64,000 nucleotides of DNA from Stappia sediminis (GCF_009826895.1 NZ_WUMV01000003.1:1004991-1068990); one strand, 5' to 3'. Positions 55,422-64,000 are shown, numbered from the stretch's first letter. Numbers and translations are program-made. Notes: generated from the letters alone by a model not told the origin.

Positions 55422-55694
55422 TGGCCTGAGACCCGACCTCCGTCTACTTCAGCGCGGAGTCCTAGGGTTGATTGGTGTGCGACATAACGTGACATCGGGA
55501 GGGGCTAGGTCACGGACCAAATCTGGAACACGGGCTGGCGTAAGACGAACGAATGGTGACCTCTGGAAATATTAGATTGCACGGACTGATCCGAAAAGGA
55601 CGTCAATCGTGGATAATTTAATTTTCGACCTCGATCATTCAAAATTTACTGAAAATCAAAAAAATTTGAACAGGAGTAGCATAGTCTAATTACT
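55422..55694. other. AT-rich gap between neuA and the neuB leader
   Basis: No gene seen. The part from about 55600 to 55730 is strongly AT-rich with long T runs at the neuA end. It interrupts an otherwise tightly packed operon, and may hold a promoter for neuB or mark a deletion. Confidence 0.4.
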
Positions 55695-56435
55695 TTATGG
55701 TATTTTTTTTTGGATATATTTTTTTTCAATTTCTGATTTTCTGCTCATAAGAAACTCGACCATTAGCCAGTCTGTCTCTGAATCAATATCAATACTTCTA
55801 TCTTCGGGCATAATATACAGGCGGGTTCGCTCGGAAAGCGCCGCGGGTCCAGAAAAAAAAGCTTCACGGGTCCAAGCGTAAACCGAACCGTTTATGTCAA
55901 AGCATTTCGGCGCATCTTGTCGACGGACAACGGGAATTTCGAGCTTTTTCGACAGAAAGCCAAAATCATCCTCGTTGAGTTCCACCATATTAAAGTAAGG
56001 GGACTTGCGACTGGGCGTTACACTTATGACATTGTTGCATCCGCTGCTCAGAAGCATGTCCAATGCAGCTTCGATATCGAACGGTTCGCGAAGCGGCGAA
56101 GTCGCGTCGAGATCGACCATTGCGGCAAATTGAATTCCGAGTTCCGCTTCCGCCGTTTCCACGCAGTGCCGAATGGAGGGACTTTTGGCAGCGGTATCGC
56201 TTGCCATTTCATCCGGGCGGCGCACCACGACGTCCGCACCCCATTCTCGTGCGCAGCTCAAAATCGCATCATCGTCCGAACTCACGGCGATCGCTGCAAA
56301 GCGGCCTGTCTGCCTGGCCTGATCCAAAGTGTGCAAAAGGAGTGGCCTGCCATTCAATGGCCGAAGGTTTTTTCCCGGGACGCCCTTTGATCCGCCACGT
56401 GCACAGACGCTGCAGATGATCTGGTCATTCGTCAT
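55695..56435 (-). CDS. neuA: CMP-nonulosonic acid synthetase, NeuA/LegF type
   Basis: A 246-residue cytidylyltransferase that activates the acid as the CMP sugar. Motifs are CSVCARGGSKGVPGKNLRPL (nucleotide loop), ATSPLREPFDIEAALD and RPDEMASDTAAKSPSI. The C-terminal tail is lysine-rich and lies in AT-rich DNA. Starts 29 bases after the SGNH gene stop. Confidence 0.92.
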   Translation of the reverse strand: MTNDQIICSVCARGGSKGVPGKNLRPLNGRPLLLHTLDQARQTGRFAAIAVSSDDDAILSCAREWGADVVVRRPDEMASDTAAKSPSIRHCVETAEAELGIQFAAMVDLDATSPLREPFDIEAALDMLLSSGCNNVISVTPSRKSPYFNMVELNEDDFGFLSKKLEIPVVRRQDAPKCFDINGSVYAWTREAFFSGPAALSERTRLYIMPEDRSIDIDSETDWLMVEFLMSRKSEIEKKYIQKKIP

Positions 56436-56464
56436 TCTTTATCCCTTGATTGAGGCGTCATGGC

Positions 56465-57433
56465 CTAACCAGCGCTAATCAGCTCGGCGAACGCATCCGC
56501 AATTCGGTGATGCCCTTTTGGGCTTAAATGCATCCCGTCTGGGTCAAGGTGCTCTTGAACCCCGGCTTCCCATATGATGCGATCTACATCGAGTACCGCG
56601 GCCCCGACCGCCGTGGCCGCCTCCATGATCGCGAGATTGTAGGTTCCAAATCGGTGCGGCATGTTCGGTGTCTTAGCCCAATAACGCTGCGGGCTTAATA
56701 TAATGGTCGAAAAGAAAACACCCTTGGCTCCATATTTCGTACAGGTATTTGCAATAAAGTGAAGGTTGGCAACGAATCGCTCCAGCGGTACATACTGGAC
56801 ATGCGGATAGGTATCCAGAATAAATGTGCGATAAAGCTTCGCGAACGACAAGACCTTTTGGGCGACTGGAGGAGGTAGCAACCCAATAGCGATTCTCTGA
56901 TCCTCCAAAAACATGCGTGTAGCACAGTCATTTAACCCAAGGTGAATAAATACATGGGTATCCTGCACCATTTGCCCTTGCTCGGTCAGAAGCTCTACGG
57001 CCTCTCCTGTCGTGAAAAACCGTTGGCAATGAGCGTCGACCTTCATGCCCGAACGGGAGTTGTCGGGCATGGTTAGAAGCATGGGATAGGTGTCGTTCGC
57101 AGCTGCCGCAAAATTCGCCGCATTGGTGGGGCGTGGCAAGCCAAGCGAATCCGCGATAATCGTGACTTTTTCACTTGCCGAAGCGGGGGAGTTTGCCGAC
57201 ACCGCCGCCTTCATTTTATTCGCTTCTTGCCTGAATTTGGAGTTTGAGTTCTGGATGTGTTTTTTCAGTAAATTTTGATCGGTAGTAGTAGACAGCATTG
57301 TTCGGCAAAGGTCGAAGTGCCGGACAGCTTCGGACATCCTGCCTGCATCCGCCGATGCATGGGCGTTGTCAATAACGGTTGAAATCTCCATCGCAAAAAG
57401 GGGGGGCGGTGCAGTAATCGTATTTGCAGTCAT
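56465..57433 (-). CDS. SGNH/GDSL-family hydrolase or acyltransferase
   Basis: A 322-residue protein. The catalytic blocks are IIADSLGLPRP (nucleophile Ser), FIHLGLNDCAT (block III Asn) and HLDPDGMHLSPKGHHRIADA (Asp and His). A helical N-terminal domain of about 85 residues precedes the SGNH fold. No signal peptide is visible, so it probably acts in the cytoplasm, perhaps as an O-acyl esterase or transferase on the sugar. Its start overlaps the LegC gene stop by 4 bases, tying it to the cluster. Confidence 0.82.
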   Translation of the reverse strand: MTANTITAPPPLFAMEISTVIDNAHASADAGRMSEAVRHFDLCRTMLSTTTDQNLLKKHIQNSNSKFRQEANKMKAAVSANSPASASEKVTIIADSLGLPRPTNAANFAAAANDTYPMLLTMPDNSRSGMKVDAHCQRFFTTGEAVELLTEQGQMVQDTHVFIHLGLNDCATRMFLEDQRIAIGLLPPPVAQKVLSFAKLYRTFILDTYPHVQYVPLERFVANLHFIANTCTKYGAKGVFFSTIILSPQRYWAKTPNMPHRFGTYNLAIMEAATAVGAAVLDVDRIIWEAGVQEHLDPDGMHLSPKGHHRIADAFAELISAG

Positions 57434-58620
57434 GTTTTCTCCTGAAGTCGAAGACCGAGAGTGGCGCTACTCGGAATATTCACAACGCGCGAGGCGATAT
57501 CTGTCGCTATGGGAAGAGAGCTCGTAGGGCAATTTCTATACATCGGCAGTTTGTTCATCAGGGTCCAGCAAGGCCGGGTGCCGATGCCTGTAGCGTTGGT
57601 CAACTCGAGGAGTGGGCCGAGGTCAATGGGATTGTCAAGAACGAGACAGTTCAGCCAATAATTGCTTTCAGCGCCGTAAGGCTCGCGAAAAAAACGGACA
57701 CCGTCCACATTCCGGAACGCATCCGCATAAGTCTCGGCCAGCCTGCGTTTCGCGTCCAAAAAGGCTGGAACTTGTTCTAATTGGGCGCAACCGAGGGCGG
57801 AGTTGATATTAGGCAGGCGATAGTTGAAGCCAGTTTCGTCGTGGTAGAAGTGCCATTTGTGGGGCTGCTTGGCTGTCGTGGTAAGATGTTTAGCGCGCTT
57901 AGCCAAGTCTTCATCGTTTGTCAGAACAGCGCCGCCACCGCCGGTAGTAACAATCTTGTTGCCATTGAAACTTGTAGCGCCAATAAGGCCTCGGCCCCCA
58001 AGCGGTTTTCCGCCAAGTTTGCTGCCGAGAGATTCAGCAGCATCCTCTACGACCGGAATCTGCCATTTGTCCGCAACCTCTAGTAACCGCGTCATTCGTA
58101 CCGGGTGTCCGAAAGTGTGCATTGGAATGACTGCTGCAATCCGGCGCCCGGTTTTCCGATTGATAGTCCCGTCATCGCCTTCGATAGCGATTTGCGATAG
58201 CCAATCAGCTAGCGCATCAGGGTCTAGACCAAGGGTTGCCCATTCGCTATCGATAAAATGGGGAACGGCCCGGCAATAGGCAATTGCGTTGGCAGAGGCC
58301 ACAAAGGTGAGGGCAGGTACTATTACCTCGTCACCCTCCGAGACTCCCGCCATCAGGAGCGCGATATGCAACGCGGCGGTACCGTTCACAGTGCATATCG
58401 CCCTGTTCACTCCGAAGATTTCGGCAATGCGTTCCTCGAAGAGATCGACATAGGAACCTATAGAGGAAACCCAAGCCGTATCCAGGCACTCCTTGACATA
58501 GGCCCATTCATTTCCAGCGAAGTATGGCTCGTGAAGGGGAAAGTGTTCTTCAGAACCGGACCGTTCTCCAAGGACTTCTTCCAAGGCAGTGATGACCTTG
58601 CCCGGATCGATATTGGCCAT
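57430..58620 (-). CDS. legC: LegC-type DegT/DnrJ/EryC1 aminotransferase
   Basis: A 396-residue PLP enzyme that aminates the 4-keto sugar made by LegB. The start has HEPYFAGNEWAYVKECLDTA and AWVSSIGSYVDLFE, which is the LegC pattern; the PLP lysine is in GATSFNGNKIVTTGGGG. The C-terminal part is typical for the family. It starts 8 bases after the LegB gene stop. Confidence 0.92.
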   Translation of the reverse strand: MANIDPGKVITALEEVLGERSGSEEHFPLHEPYFAGNEWAYVKECLDTAWVSSIGSYVDLFEERIAEIFGVNRAICTVNGTAALHIALLMAGVSEGDEVIVPALTFVASANAIAYCRAVPHFIDSEWATLGLDPDALADWLSQIAIEGDDGTINRKTGRRIAAVIPMHTFGHPVRMTRLLEVADKWQIPVVEDAAESLGSKLGGKPLGGRGLIGATSFNGNKIVTTGGGGAVLTNDEDLAKRAKHLTTTAKQPHKWHFYHDETGFNYRLPNINSALGCAQLEQVPAFLDAKRRLAETYADAFRNVDGVRFFREPYGAESNYWLNCLVLDNPIDLGPLLELTNATGIGTRPCWTLMNKLPMYRNCPTSSLPIATDIASRVVNIPSSATLGLRLQEKT

Positions 58621-58628
58621 AGTGCTTC

Positions 58629-59639
58629 CTATATCGTGTATCGACCGCTTTTATAGAGCGCCAGGTTGTCTGGGTCTTGGAACCATTCAATTGTTTCTGC
58701 CAGCCCTCTCAGAAAACCATCTTCACCGCCATAGGAAGGAGCCCAGTCGGTCAATTCACGGGATTTATCGATGCCTGCCCAGAGGCGGTCGACTTCGCTA
58801 CGTTCCGGCCGCATACGCTCGTTTTCGGAAATGAAGGCGACATCCTGTCCCATCAGGGAGGCTATCGTCAGGCCGGTTCGCTCAATCGAGATTTCAAAGC
58901 CGGATCCGAAGTTGACAACCTCACCCAGCACGCCGTCGGCTTCCGCCATAACCAAAAACGCGTTTGCCATGTCCCGGACAAAGCTGAAATCTCGGGTCGG
59001 ACTCATCTTGCCAAGTCTGACCTCCCGGGCGCCGGAAGCGATTTGGGTGATGATTGTCGGAATGACGGCTCGCGTCGATTGTCGCGGGCCATAGGTATTG
59101 AAGGGGCGGATGATAGTGACTGGCGTTTCGAACGAGCGGTAGAAAGACAGAGCAATTTGATCCGCACCGATCTTGGAGGCCGAATATGGAGATTGTCCCA
59201 CGAGCGGATGATCTTCGGTTATTGGAACGAACTGGGCCGTCCCGTAAACTTCGCTGGTGGATGTGCATACGACGCGCTCAATGCCAAGATCTGTCGCCGC
59301 TTTTACGATGTTCAGCGTGCCCTTAACGTTGGTATCAACGTAAGTGTCCGGCGAATGGTAGGAATATGGAATAGCTATCAGAGCGGCAAGATGCAGGACA
59401 ATGTCCACGTCCTTCATTGCTTCCCTTACACCATTTGGATCTCGTACATCGCCTGCGAAAATATCGAAATGGCCCTGCACGTCAGGCGAAATACGATCAA
59501 GCCAGCCCCAGGAATCAAAACTGTTGTAGAGGACGAATGCTCGCACCTTCGCGCCTTCACAAACCAATGCTTCCACAACATGGGAGCCGATGAAACCATC
59601 TGCTCCGGTTATCAGGACTTTCTTGCCGTTCAGCGACAT
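58629..59639 (-). CDS. legB: LegB-type NAD-dependent 4,6-dehydratase
   Basis: A 336-residue extended SDR. The NAD site is VLITGADGFIGSHVVEALV; the catalytic YSASKIGADQIALSF gives Tyr-x3-Lys, with TSTSEVYGTAQ before it and RPFNTYGPRQSTRAVIPTII after. It converts the nucleotide-activated GlcNAc to the 4-keto-6-deoxy sugar. The ATG at 59639 is preferred; a GTG at 59663 would add 8 residues. Confidence 0.92.
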   Translation of the reverse strand: MSLNGKKVLITGADGFIGSHVVEALVCEGAKVRAFVLYNSFDSWGWLDRISPDVQGHFDIFAGDVRDPNGVREAMKDVDIVLHLAALIAIPYSYHSPDTYVDTNVKGTLNIVKAATDLGIERVVCTSTSEVYGTAQFVPITEDHPLVGQSPYSASKIGADQIALSFYRSFETPVTIIRPFNTYGPRQSTRAVIPTIITQIASGAREVRLGKMSPTRDFSFVRDMANAFLVMAEADGVLGEVVNFGSGFEISIERTGLTIASLMGQDVAFISENERMRPERSEVDRLWAGIDKSRELTDWAPSYGGEDGFLRGLAETIEWFQDPDNLALYKSGRYTI

Positions 59640-59671
59640 CAGTATGCCATCTCCGATTTGCACAAGATCCG

Positions 59672-60637
59672 CTAGGCGGAAAAGGAGGTGCCGCTCCGGA
59701 TAGCAGCGTAGGCGGCGAACAAACGTGCATGAGCACCAATTGTCAACAGCCGCTCATCCTGCTGTCCAGAAAGAAAAGACCGGACCTGATGATAGATGCC
59801 AGGTTTGAAACGTGTGTCCAAATCGGTGTTCAGTTCAACCTGCTTAAGAGCGAAAGAGCCGTGCTCCTGAACAAAGAGCTGCTCGAGTGGTTGAAGAACA
59901 TAACGCTTACGCTCCGTCATCACTTCGACGCCCCAGCGGCCGGGTGCTAACCAATTTGCGTGATAGGAAATCAAGGCATTAGTGGTCGTTCTTCCATGGC
60001 CGATAAATACTGCCCCCTCATCATGCCAAGAAAGCTTACCGGACCGCTTGGCGCTGATCTCGGCCGGCGTTCCGGCCAAAAAGAAAGCCATATCGATGAC
60101 ATGCGTCGAGTTCCCGAAGAACCATGCGTTCAGTTCTTTCTCGGGCTTGTTTAGAATTTCAATCCGCCGGGTTGCTTCAGTAAAATCAAATTTGACGGAT
60201 ATTACGCCACCATCCGCATCGATCATTGATTTGGCTGCGGTTGTTGATGCATAGAAACGTCGGTTATACGCGACATATACTTCAGAAGCAGTCGATAGTT
60301 CGACCTCAGCAAGAGAGTTCACTTCGGTCGAGTTTAAACCCGCAGGTTTTTCGACGAGAATGCGGCTCACTCCAGAGCGAAGGAGCGTCTGCGTAACTTG
60401 AAAAAGGTTTTGTGCATTGACGGCGACAATAGCCGTACGCGGCAGGTCCGTCTGGGCCTCAATCAGCGCCCCCAGTGGACCAACGAAGGGGCGAAGGCCA
60501 CGGGCTTCCTCAAAGGAAGCGGCCGACGCTTCGCCACGTCCAAATACAATAAACGGAACCGAGAGAGCGGTCAGCACCTTTGCATAAGCTTGCGCCATCT
60601 GACCGGCGCCAACTAAGAGGACCTTGTGCTTGGTCAT
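59672..60637 (-). CDS. Gfo/Idh/MocA-type oxidoreductase (second of two)
   Basis: A 321-residue dehydrogenase with LLVGAGQMAQAYAKVLTAL at the start, the lysine region RILVEKPAGLNSTEVNSLAE and the later WFFGNSTHVIDMAFFLAG (His). The start at 60637 overlaps the stop of the preceding homologue by 4 bases (ATGA); a TTG at 60649 is less likely. Possibly makes a modified precursor sugar; the substrate is unknown. Confidence 0.82.
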   Translation of the reverse strand: MTKHKVLLVGAGQMAQAYAKVLTALSVPFIVFGRGEASAASFEEARGLRPFVGPLGALIEAQTDLPRTAIVAVNAQNLFQVTQTLLRSGVSRILVEKPAGLNSTEVNSLAEVELSTASEVYVAYNRRFYASTTAAKSMIDADGGVISVKFDFTEATRRIEILNKPEKELNAWFFGNSTHVIDMAFFLAGTPAEISAKRSGKLSWHDEGAVFIGHGRTTTNALISYHANWLAPGRWGVEVMTERKRYVLQPLEQLFVQEHGSFALKQVELNTDLDTRFKPGIYHQVRSFLSGQQDERLLTIGAHARLFAAYAAIRSGTSFSA

Positions 60638-61596
60638 GATATTGGACAATGCGTACTTTCACCTTCTGGAAGATTGAGGTGGGCCTTGATTACGCGCAGC
60701 AAGAACCCGTGCTGCCGGGCGGAGGTGTTGTAATCAGGAAGCACTGAGCGGCCTTCTAAAAGCTCTACATAGAGGTGGCTCATTTCGCTCACGTTTCGGC
60801 TTTCAAACGGTCTTGAACGTACAACTTCACCATCCGCAAGGGTTTTAATTTCTCGGTTGGCCTCGTCAATAATCCAAACGAGGTTGCCACAGGCGACTTC
60901 GATGAAGATGGGTTGAAACTGGCCCGACAGGCATTCGAGAGAGATCATGCCGCCAGACTCCAGTTTGCCGGTCAACCGGCCCGATATCTCAATGCAGCCG
61001 GGCCTCTTCGCCGGGAACGATCCGAAATCAAGTGCCTTTCCCGACAATGCCGTCAACTCTTCTTCGAATAGATACTCGGCAAGGTCGATGAAATGCACCG
61101 CATTCGAGCACAGCCCCCATCCGGCACCTTTGACGGAAAAGGATGTGCACTTCATGCCGAATAACTCGCTCTTCAATTGTCGGTATCCGGGGAAACCGCG
61201 CCGTCCACAATTTACATATGCGTTCACACCAAGATCTGACAGAATATGGCCAACTTCCTGCAAGTCCCGTTCCGAGGTCAGGAGCACCTTTTCGAGTAGG
61301 ACAGTGCGGGGGCGAACACTATCCAAGAGTTGGGCCAGAGCGACCTTTCTCACATTCGCTCCAGTCGCAATAATCGCAAGGTCTAGTGAGCCGTCCGACG
61401 CTTCGGAGACTTCGCGTGCCGAATTCATGAATTCGAACTCAAGACGTCGAACCCCGGTAATGAGTTCCACCGCGGCATCTCTTGCGTCCAAATCAGGTTC
61501 CTGGATGAAAATCTGCATTGGTCTGTTCGCGGCTGCGAGGGCCTGCAGATGGCGGCGGCCAATGTTTCCGCAACCGATCAAGGCGACCTTTTCCAT
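60634..61596 (-). CDS. Gfo/Idh/MocA-type oxidoreductase (first of two)
   Basis: A 320-residue protein with KVALIGCGNIGRRHLQALAA as its NAD site and CSNAVHFIDLAEYLFEE in the catalytic region. The usual EKP motif is EKVLLTS here, so the Lys remains but Pro is changed. It is coupled to the second homologue downstream and overlaps the end of the frameshifted gene by about 19 bases. Function in the cluster unknown; it may act as a pair with the next protein. Confidence 0.82.
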   Translation of the reverse strand: MEKVALIGCGNIGRRHLQALAAANRPMQIFIQEPDLDARDAAVELITGVRRLEFEFMNSAREVSEASDGSLDLAIIATGANVRKVALAQLLDSVRPRTVLLEKVLLTSERDLQEVGHILSDLGVNAYVNCGRRGFPGYRQLKSELFGMKCTSFSVKGAGWGLCSNAVHFIDLAEYLFEEELTALSGKALDFGSFPAKRPGCIEISGRLTGKLESGGMISLECLSGQFQPIFIEVACGNLVWIIDEANREIKTLADGEVVRSRPFESRNVSEMSHLYVELLEGRSVLPDYNTSARQHGFLLRVIKAHLNLPEGESTHCPIS

Positions 61597-62398
61597 GACT
61601 TGTTTCTGTGAGCCTCCACGAAATCGAACAAATTCCCACTTTCCGCACACCAATTGTGGCGGCTGGGTCGGTTCAAGCTTGAGACGCCATCGCGATATTT
61701 TGTTCTGCTCTTATTGTCTTCCGGTGGGTCAAATCCTTGGACTTGATGGGCTGCCAGTTTCATTCCGCGAATGGCCTTGGCCCAGTTTAAGGCAACCAAT
61801 CCTGCGCTCGGGACTGCCTCTCGACGGGAAAATAAATCTCCATGAATTTCGAAAGGATTAGTCTGTACAGACGCTCCAAGCTCCACAAGCTTTAGAATAC
61901 GTTGCACCTCATCTGCAAATCGGATTTCGACCACATGCCGAGCACCACGATAGTTTTAAGCCGTCGTACCTCTTCAAGGGAATCGGTTGGGTTTTTGCAA
62001 TAGAGTGAGGTGGCATGCTATTGGCTGGAATACATACCTCAATGCTCGTTTCACGTCGTCCCCAGATGAGTTCGGCTAAGGCGACTTCCTGCAGACACCA
62101 CAATCGATCCTGAGGGCGCGACTTTAAGAGGCCATCAACAATGCGGTGCGATTCATCTGAGCAAATTAATCCATAACGCGTAATCGAGCAGATTCGCAGT
62201 AAAAGATAGGCATTATCCGGCACCTGTCCTCTGGACAGGAATTAGCAGCTTTGCTGCTTCTTCAAACCTCCGGAGCTTGTGCAATCGATGAGCACCGGCA
62301 TATTCTCGATATGCTCCCCGCTGACGGTAGCACCATAATGGACCGCTTGGTAGCCAATCGAGGAAAAACGGATCTCGCTTAATTTCGGATATGTGCAT
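61578..62398 (-). pseudogene. Frameshifted gene of unknown function in the nonulosonic acid cluster
   Basis: Three consecutive minus-strand frames, 62398-62213, 62223-61909 and 61934-61578, overlap by 11-26 bases and together would give a product of about 270 residues. The first begins 2 bases after the nucleotidyltransferase stop (MHISEIKRDPFFLDW), and the last ends inside the next gene's start, as expected of a single operon gene. Two shifts of one base in the same direction separate them. The middle part is helical (HRIVDGLLKSRPQDRLWCLQ) and vaguely TPR-like; the end contains NRPSRHNWCAESGNLFDFVE. No family recognised. Decay or sequencing error are both possible. Confidence 0.6.
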
Positions 62399-62400
62399 CC

Positions 62401-63474
62401 CTATATCTTTTCGGTTGCGAGAAGCTCTTCTGAGACCTGTTTAATATCAGCGGGCTTTCCAATGTCACGCCAGTATTCCCTTAGTGGGAAGATTTGGGTT
62501 CTTTGAGGGTGGCAAGTTTTTAAAAGTTCAAAAAAGGATGTCATATCGAAATAGCCGCTCTTGGGAATTGATTGCAGCGCAGTAGTGTCGAACATATAAA
62601 TTCCGGCATTGACGAAATGTTTCAGGATCGGCTTTTCCCTCAGGTCTGTGAGGCGGCCGTGCTCATGAGCCACCACTCCGTATGGCACCTGGATTTCGAA
62701 TTCCTGTACACACATCGTGGCTATCGCATCTGTGTCTCTGTGATAGTAGATTAGGTTGCGCAGGTCGGTGTTGGTTACGATGTCACCGTTCATCACGGCA
62801 AATGGCCGGTCCAGGCTGCCCGTCATCATTCTCAATGCGCCGGCAGTGCCCATTCTGTCCTGTTCGTGGACATATTCGATTTGCACGCCAAACTGCGAGC
62901 CGTCGCCGAAGTAGCCCATTATTTTTTCGCCCAGGTAGCGAATGGATATCAGGATGCGATGGAAACCCTGAGCTGCGAGATTTTCGATGGTTCGCTGCAG
63001 AATCGGCTTTCCCGCCACTTCAAGCAAGGGCTTGGGCGTGGTTTCCGTCTGCGGGCGCAGCCGTTCCCCCAGCCCCCCGGCCATGATGACCACCGGGACA
63101 TCATTGGTAGAACTGAGTGTTGATCCCTCTGCCAAAAACACGCTTTCGACTCGCGCTTCCGCATCAAGAACAGGAATACGCAGAATGGTCGGGTCCTTTG
63201 CAAGGATGAGCTTGACCTCCGCCAGCCCGCCTTCTCGTGTGCATGTTGTTGGCGTACGATTGAGGATCGTATTAACTGGTGCCTCGAGAGAGACTCCATT
63301 CAGGATCGCACGACGGATATCTCCGTCGGTAACAATTCCAAGTAGCCTTCTTTCGCGATCTGTCGCAATGGCTATGTGCAGGGCGCCACGGTCGATTTGA
63401 CGCATTGCTTCCAGGATCGTTTGTGAAGGATCGATAAGTATTTCATCAACAGGTGCGCATTCAAAGACTGGCAT
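62401..63474 (-). CDS. CBS-domain sugar nucleotidyltransferase, PtmE-like
   Basis: A 357-residue protein. Residues 1-115 hold two CBS motifs (ILIDPSQTILEAMRQID, HIAIATDRERRLLGIVTDGD). The nucleotidyltransferase domain follows with VVIMAGGLGERLRPQTETTP, KPLLEVAGKPILQRT and MNGDIVTNTDLRNL. This fusion matches PtmE, which in Campylobacter makes a GDP-activated glucosamine for legionaminic acid. It is the first gene of the island operon. Guanylyl specificity is inferred from the family; a UDP or CDP product cannot be ruled out. Confidence 0.85.
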   Translation of the reverse strand: MPVFECAPVDEILIDPSQTILEAMRQIDRGALHIAIATDRERRLLGIVTDGDIRRAILNGVSLEAPVNTILNRTPTTCTREGGLAEVKLILAKDPTILRIPVLDAEARVESVFLAEGSTLSSTNDVPVVIMAGGLGERLRPQTETTPKPLLEVAGKPILQRTIENLAAQGFHRILISIRYLGEKIMGYFGDGSQFGVQIEYVHEQDRMGTAGALRMMTGSLDRPFAVMNGDIVTNTDLRNLIYYHRDTDAIATMCVQEFEIQVPYGVVAHEHGRLTDLREKPILKHFVNAGIYMFDTTALQSIPKSGYFDMTSFFELLKTCHPQRTQIFPLREYWRDIGKPADIKQVSEELLATEKI

Positions 63475-63822
63475 TTATTTGTATCCGAATCACGATTTTC
63501 ACCTTTGAATACTATATATTTTCCTTGCAATGTATTATGCTTTCATGAAATTGAGAGTTTTCTGTTTGACAAGGGGAGTCTCGCTTTTGGTTCGTTGGTT
63601 AAGTTCCCTTAGGTAAATGTATACTCTTATTTTACTTATGTATATCAAGGCTGATTCACTGGTGCAAGCATGTGTGGTAGCGTTTTTTAAGCCTTGATAT
63701 CGTGATTTTTGAGCCAAACGACGAATTGGCCACAAGCAAAGAATTGCTGACGATACGGAGGGCGACTTGCCGACGCGAGATGACTTCAACCGAATCGAGA
63801 ATGATGCCCATATTCAGAACTA
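63475..63822. promoter_or_regulatory. Gene-free region upstream of the nonulosonic acid operon
   Basis: No gene supported in 348 bases. The part next to 63475 is AT-rich (ATATATTTTCC around 63512), a likely promoter for the minus-strand operon. An 84-codon minus-strand frame (63535-63789) has no recognisable product and overlaps that promoter region. Confidence 0.4.
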
Positions 63823-64000
63823 GGCTCAGGACCCATTAATTTGCATTGATTGGTTGGGTGTGATTCAGAGTGGCAAAGGAGTTTGCCATGTCTGATTTGT
63901 TTCTGCTCTCGCCCGCCCAGATGTCGAAAATCGAGCCGTTTTTTCCGAGATCGCACGGAGTGCCTCGCGTGGATGACCGGCGGGTCGTTTCGGGCATTGT
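63823..64000 (+). mobile_element. IS5-family insertion sequence, left part (cut by window end)
   Basis: The left end begins GGCTCAGGACCCATTAATT right after CTA and resembles the terminal repeats of the two miniature elements. The transposase gene starts 65 bases in. The right end lies outside the window. Confidence 0.75.
63888..64000 (+). CDS. IS5-family (IS427-like) transposase, N-terminal part
   Basis: The visible 37 codons begin MSDLFLLSPAQMSKIEPFFP and continue with RSHGVPRVDDRRVVSGIV, the standard N-terminus of the first frame of IS5/IS427-group transposases. AAAGGAG lies before the ATG. Truncated only by the window edge. It could supply transposase to the miniature elements, whose ends are similar. 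Confidence 0.85.
   Translation, partial: MSDLFLLSPAQMSKIEPFFPRSHGVPRVDDRRVVSGI

Noticed and set aside
63535..63789. 84-codon minus-strand frame upstream of the ptmE-like gene
   Set aside because: No recognisable product and it lies in an AT-rich promoter-like region.

Overview
The window looks like a GC-rich chromosome segment of an alphaproteobacterium of the order Hyphomicrobiales (Rhizobiales), probably a marine or salt-tolerant one. The evidence is a C4-type 5-aminolevulinate synthase (hemA), a minCDE operon, an NnrU/DUF4202 pair, an ehu/eut ectoine-utilisation cluster, several ABC and TRAP uptake systems, and two kinds of intergenic repeat typical of this order. No rRNA, tRNA or CRISPR array was seen.

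Layout. (1) 0.2-7.1 kb: a Na/phosphate symporter-like gene, then a cAMP module made of a crp-type regulator divergent from fecR-cya, followed by a homocysteine S-methyltransferase. Two copies of one 18-bp palindrome carrying a perfect TGTGA-N6-TCACA core flank this module in opposite orientation. The fecR gene is broken at codon 3 by a 263-bp miniature element. (2) 7.2-10.7 kb: hemA behind a FixK/FNR-type box, then DUF4202, nnrU and a TlpA-type thioredoxin. (3) 10.7-24.4 kb: uptake and breakdown of ectoine/5-hydroxyectoine. A gntR-argE-doeA operon is divergent from ehuBCDA-eutBC, which is followed by a second M24 hydrolase, asnC, succinate-semialdehyde dehydrogenase and a DoeD-type aminotransferase. 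A second copy of the miniature element lies directly in front of the dehydrogenase. (4) 24.6-30.8 kb: a MacAB-like efflux/lipoprotein-type ABC system, then a BCCT osmolyte transporter translationally coupled to a 43-residue membrane peptide. (5) 30.8-38.1 kb: a LacI-controlled sugar operon (binding protein, permease, ATPase, Gfo/Idh dehydrogenase, isomerase) with twin operators and a perfect 22-bp leader hairpin. (6) 38.2-43.6 kb: a FabI-like reductase, slipin/NfeD and minCDE. (7) 44-49.6 kb: an orphan B12-binding radical SAM protein, then a TRAP transporter with its GntR regulator. (8) 49.6-64 kb: a gene-poor stretch with an IS3-family relic, then a minus-strand nonulosonic acid (legionaminic-type) cluster. 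That cluster holds a PtmE-like nucleotidyltransferase, a frameshifted gene, two Gfo/Idh proteins, LegB, LegC, an SGNH hydrolase, NeuA, NeuB, NeuD, a GNAT protein, NeuC and a PIG-L deacetylase. The window ends inside an IS5-family element.

How it fits together. The ectoine cluster, the BCCT carrier and the solute uptake systems suggest a scavenger of compatible solutes and sugars. The nonulosonic acid block looks like an acquired surface-glycan island: it lies between IS remnants and contains AT-rich stretches and a broken gene. Nothing here is a clearly new defence or mobile system. The strongest unusual signals are the reconstructable miniature-element insertion into fecR, the paired inverted CRP-type sites around the crp/cya module, the ectoine pathway with an M20 ArgE-type enzyme where DoeB/EutE is expected, the BCCT-coupled micro-protein and the leader hairpin of the sugar operon. 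All identifications come from reading motifs and context; no database search was run.
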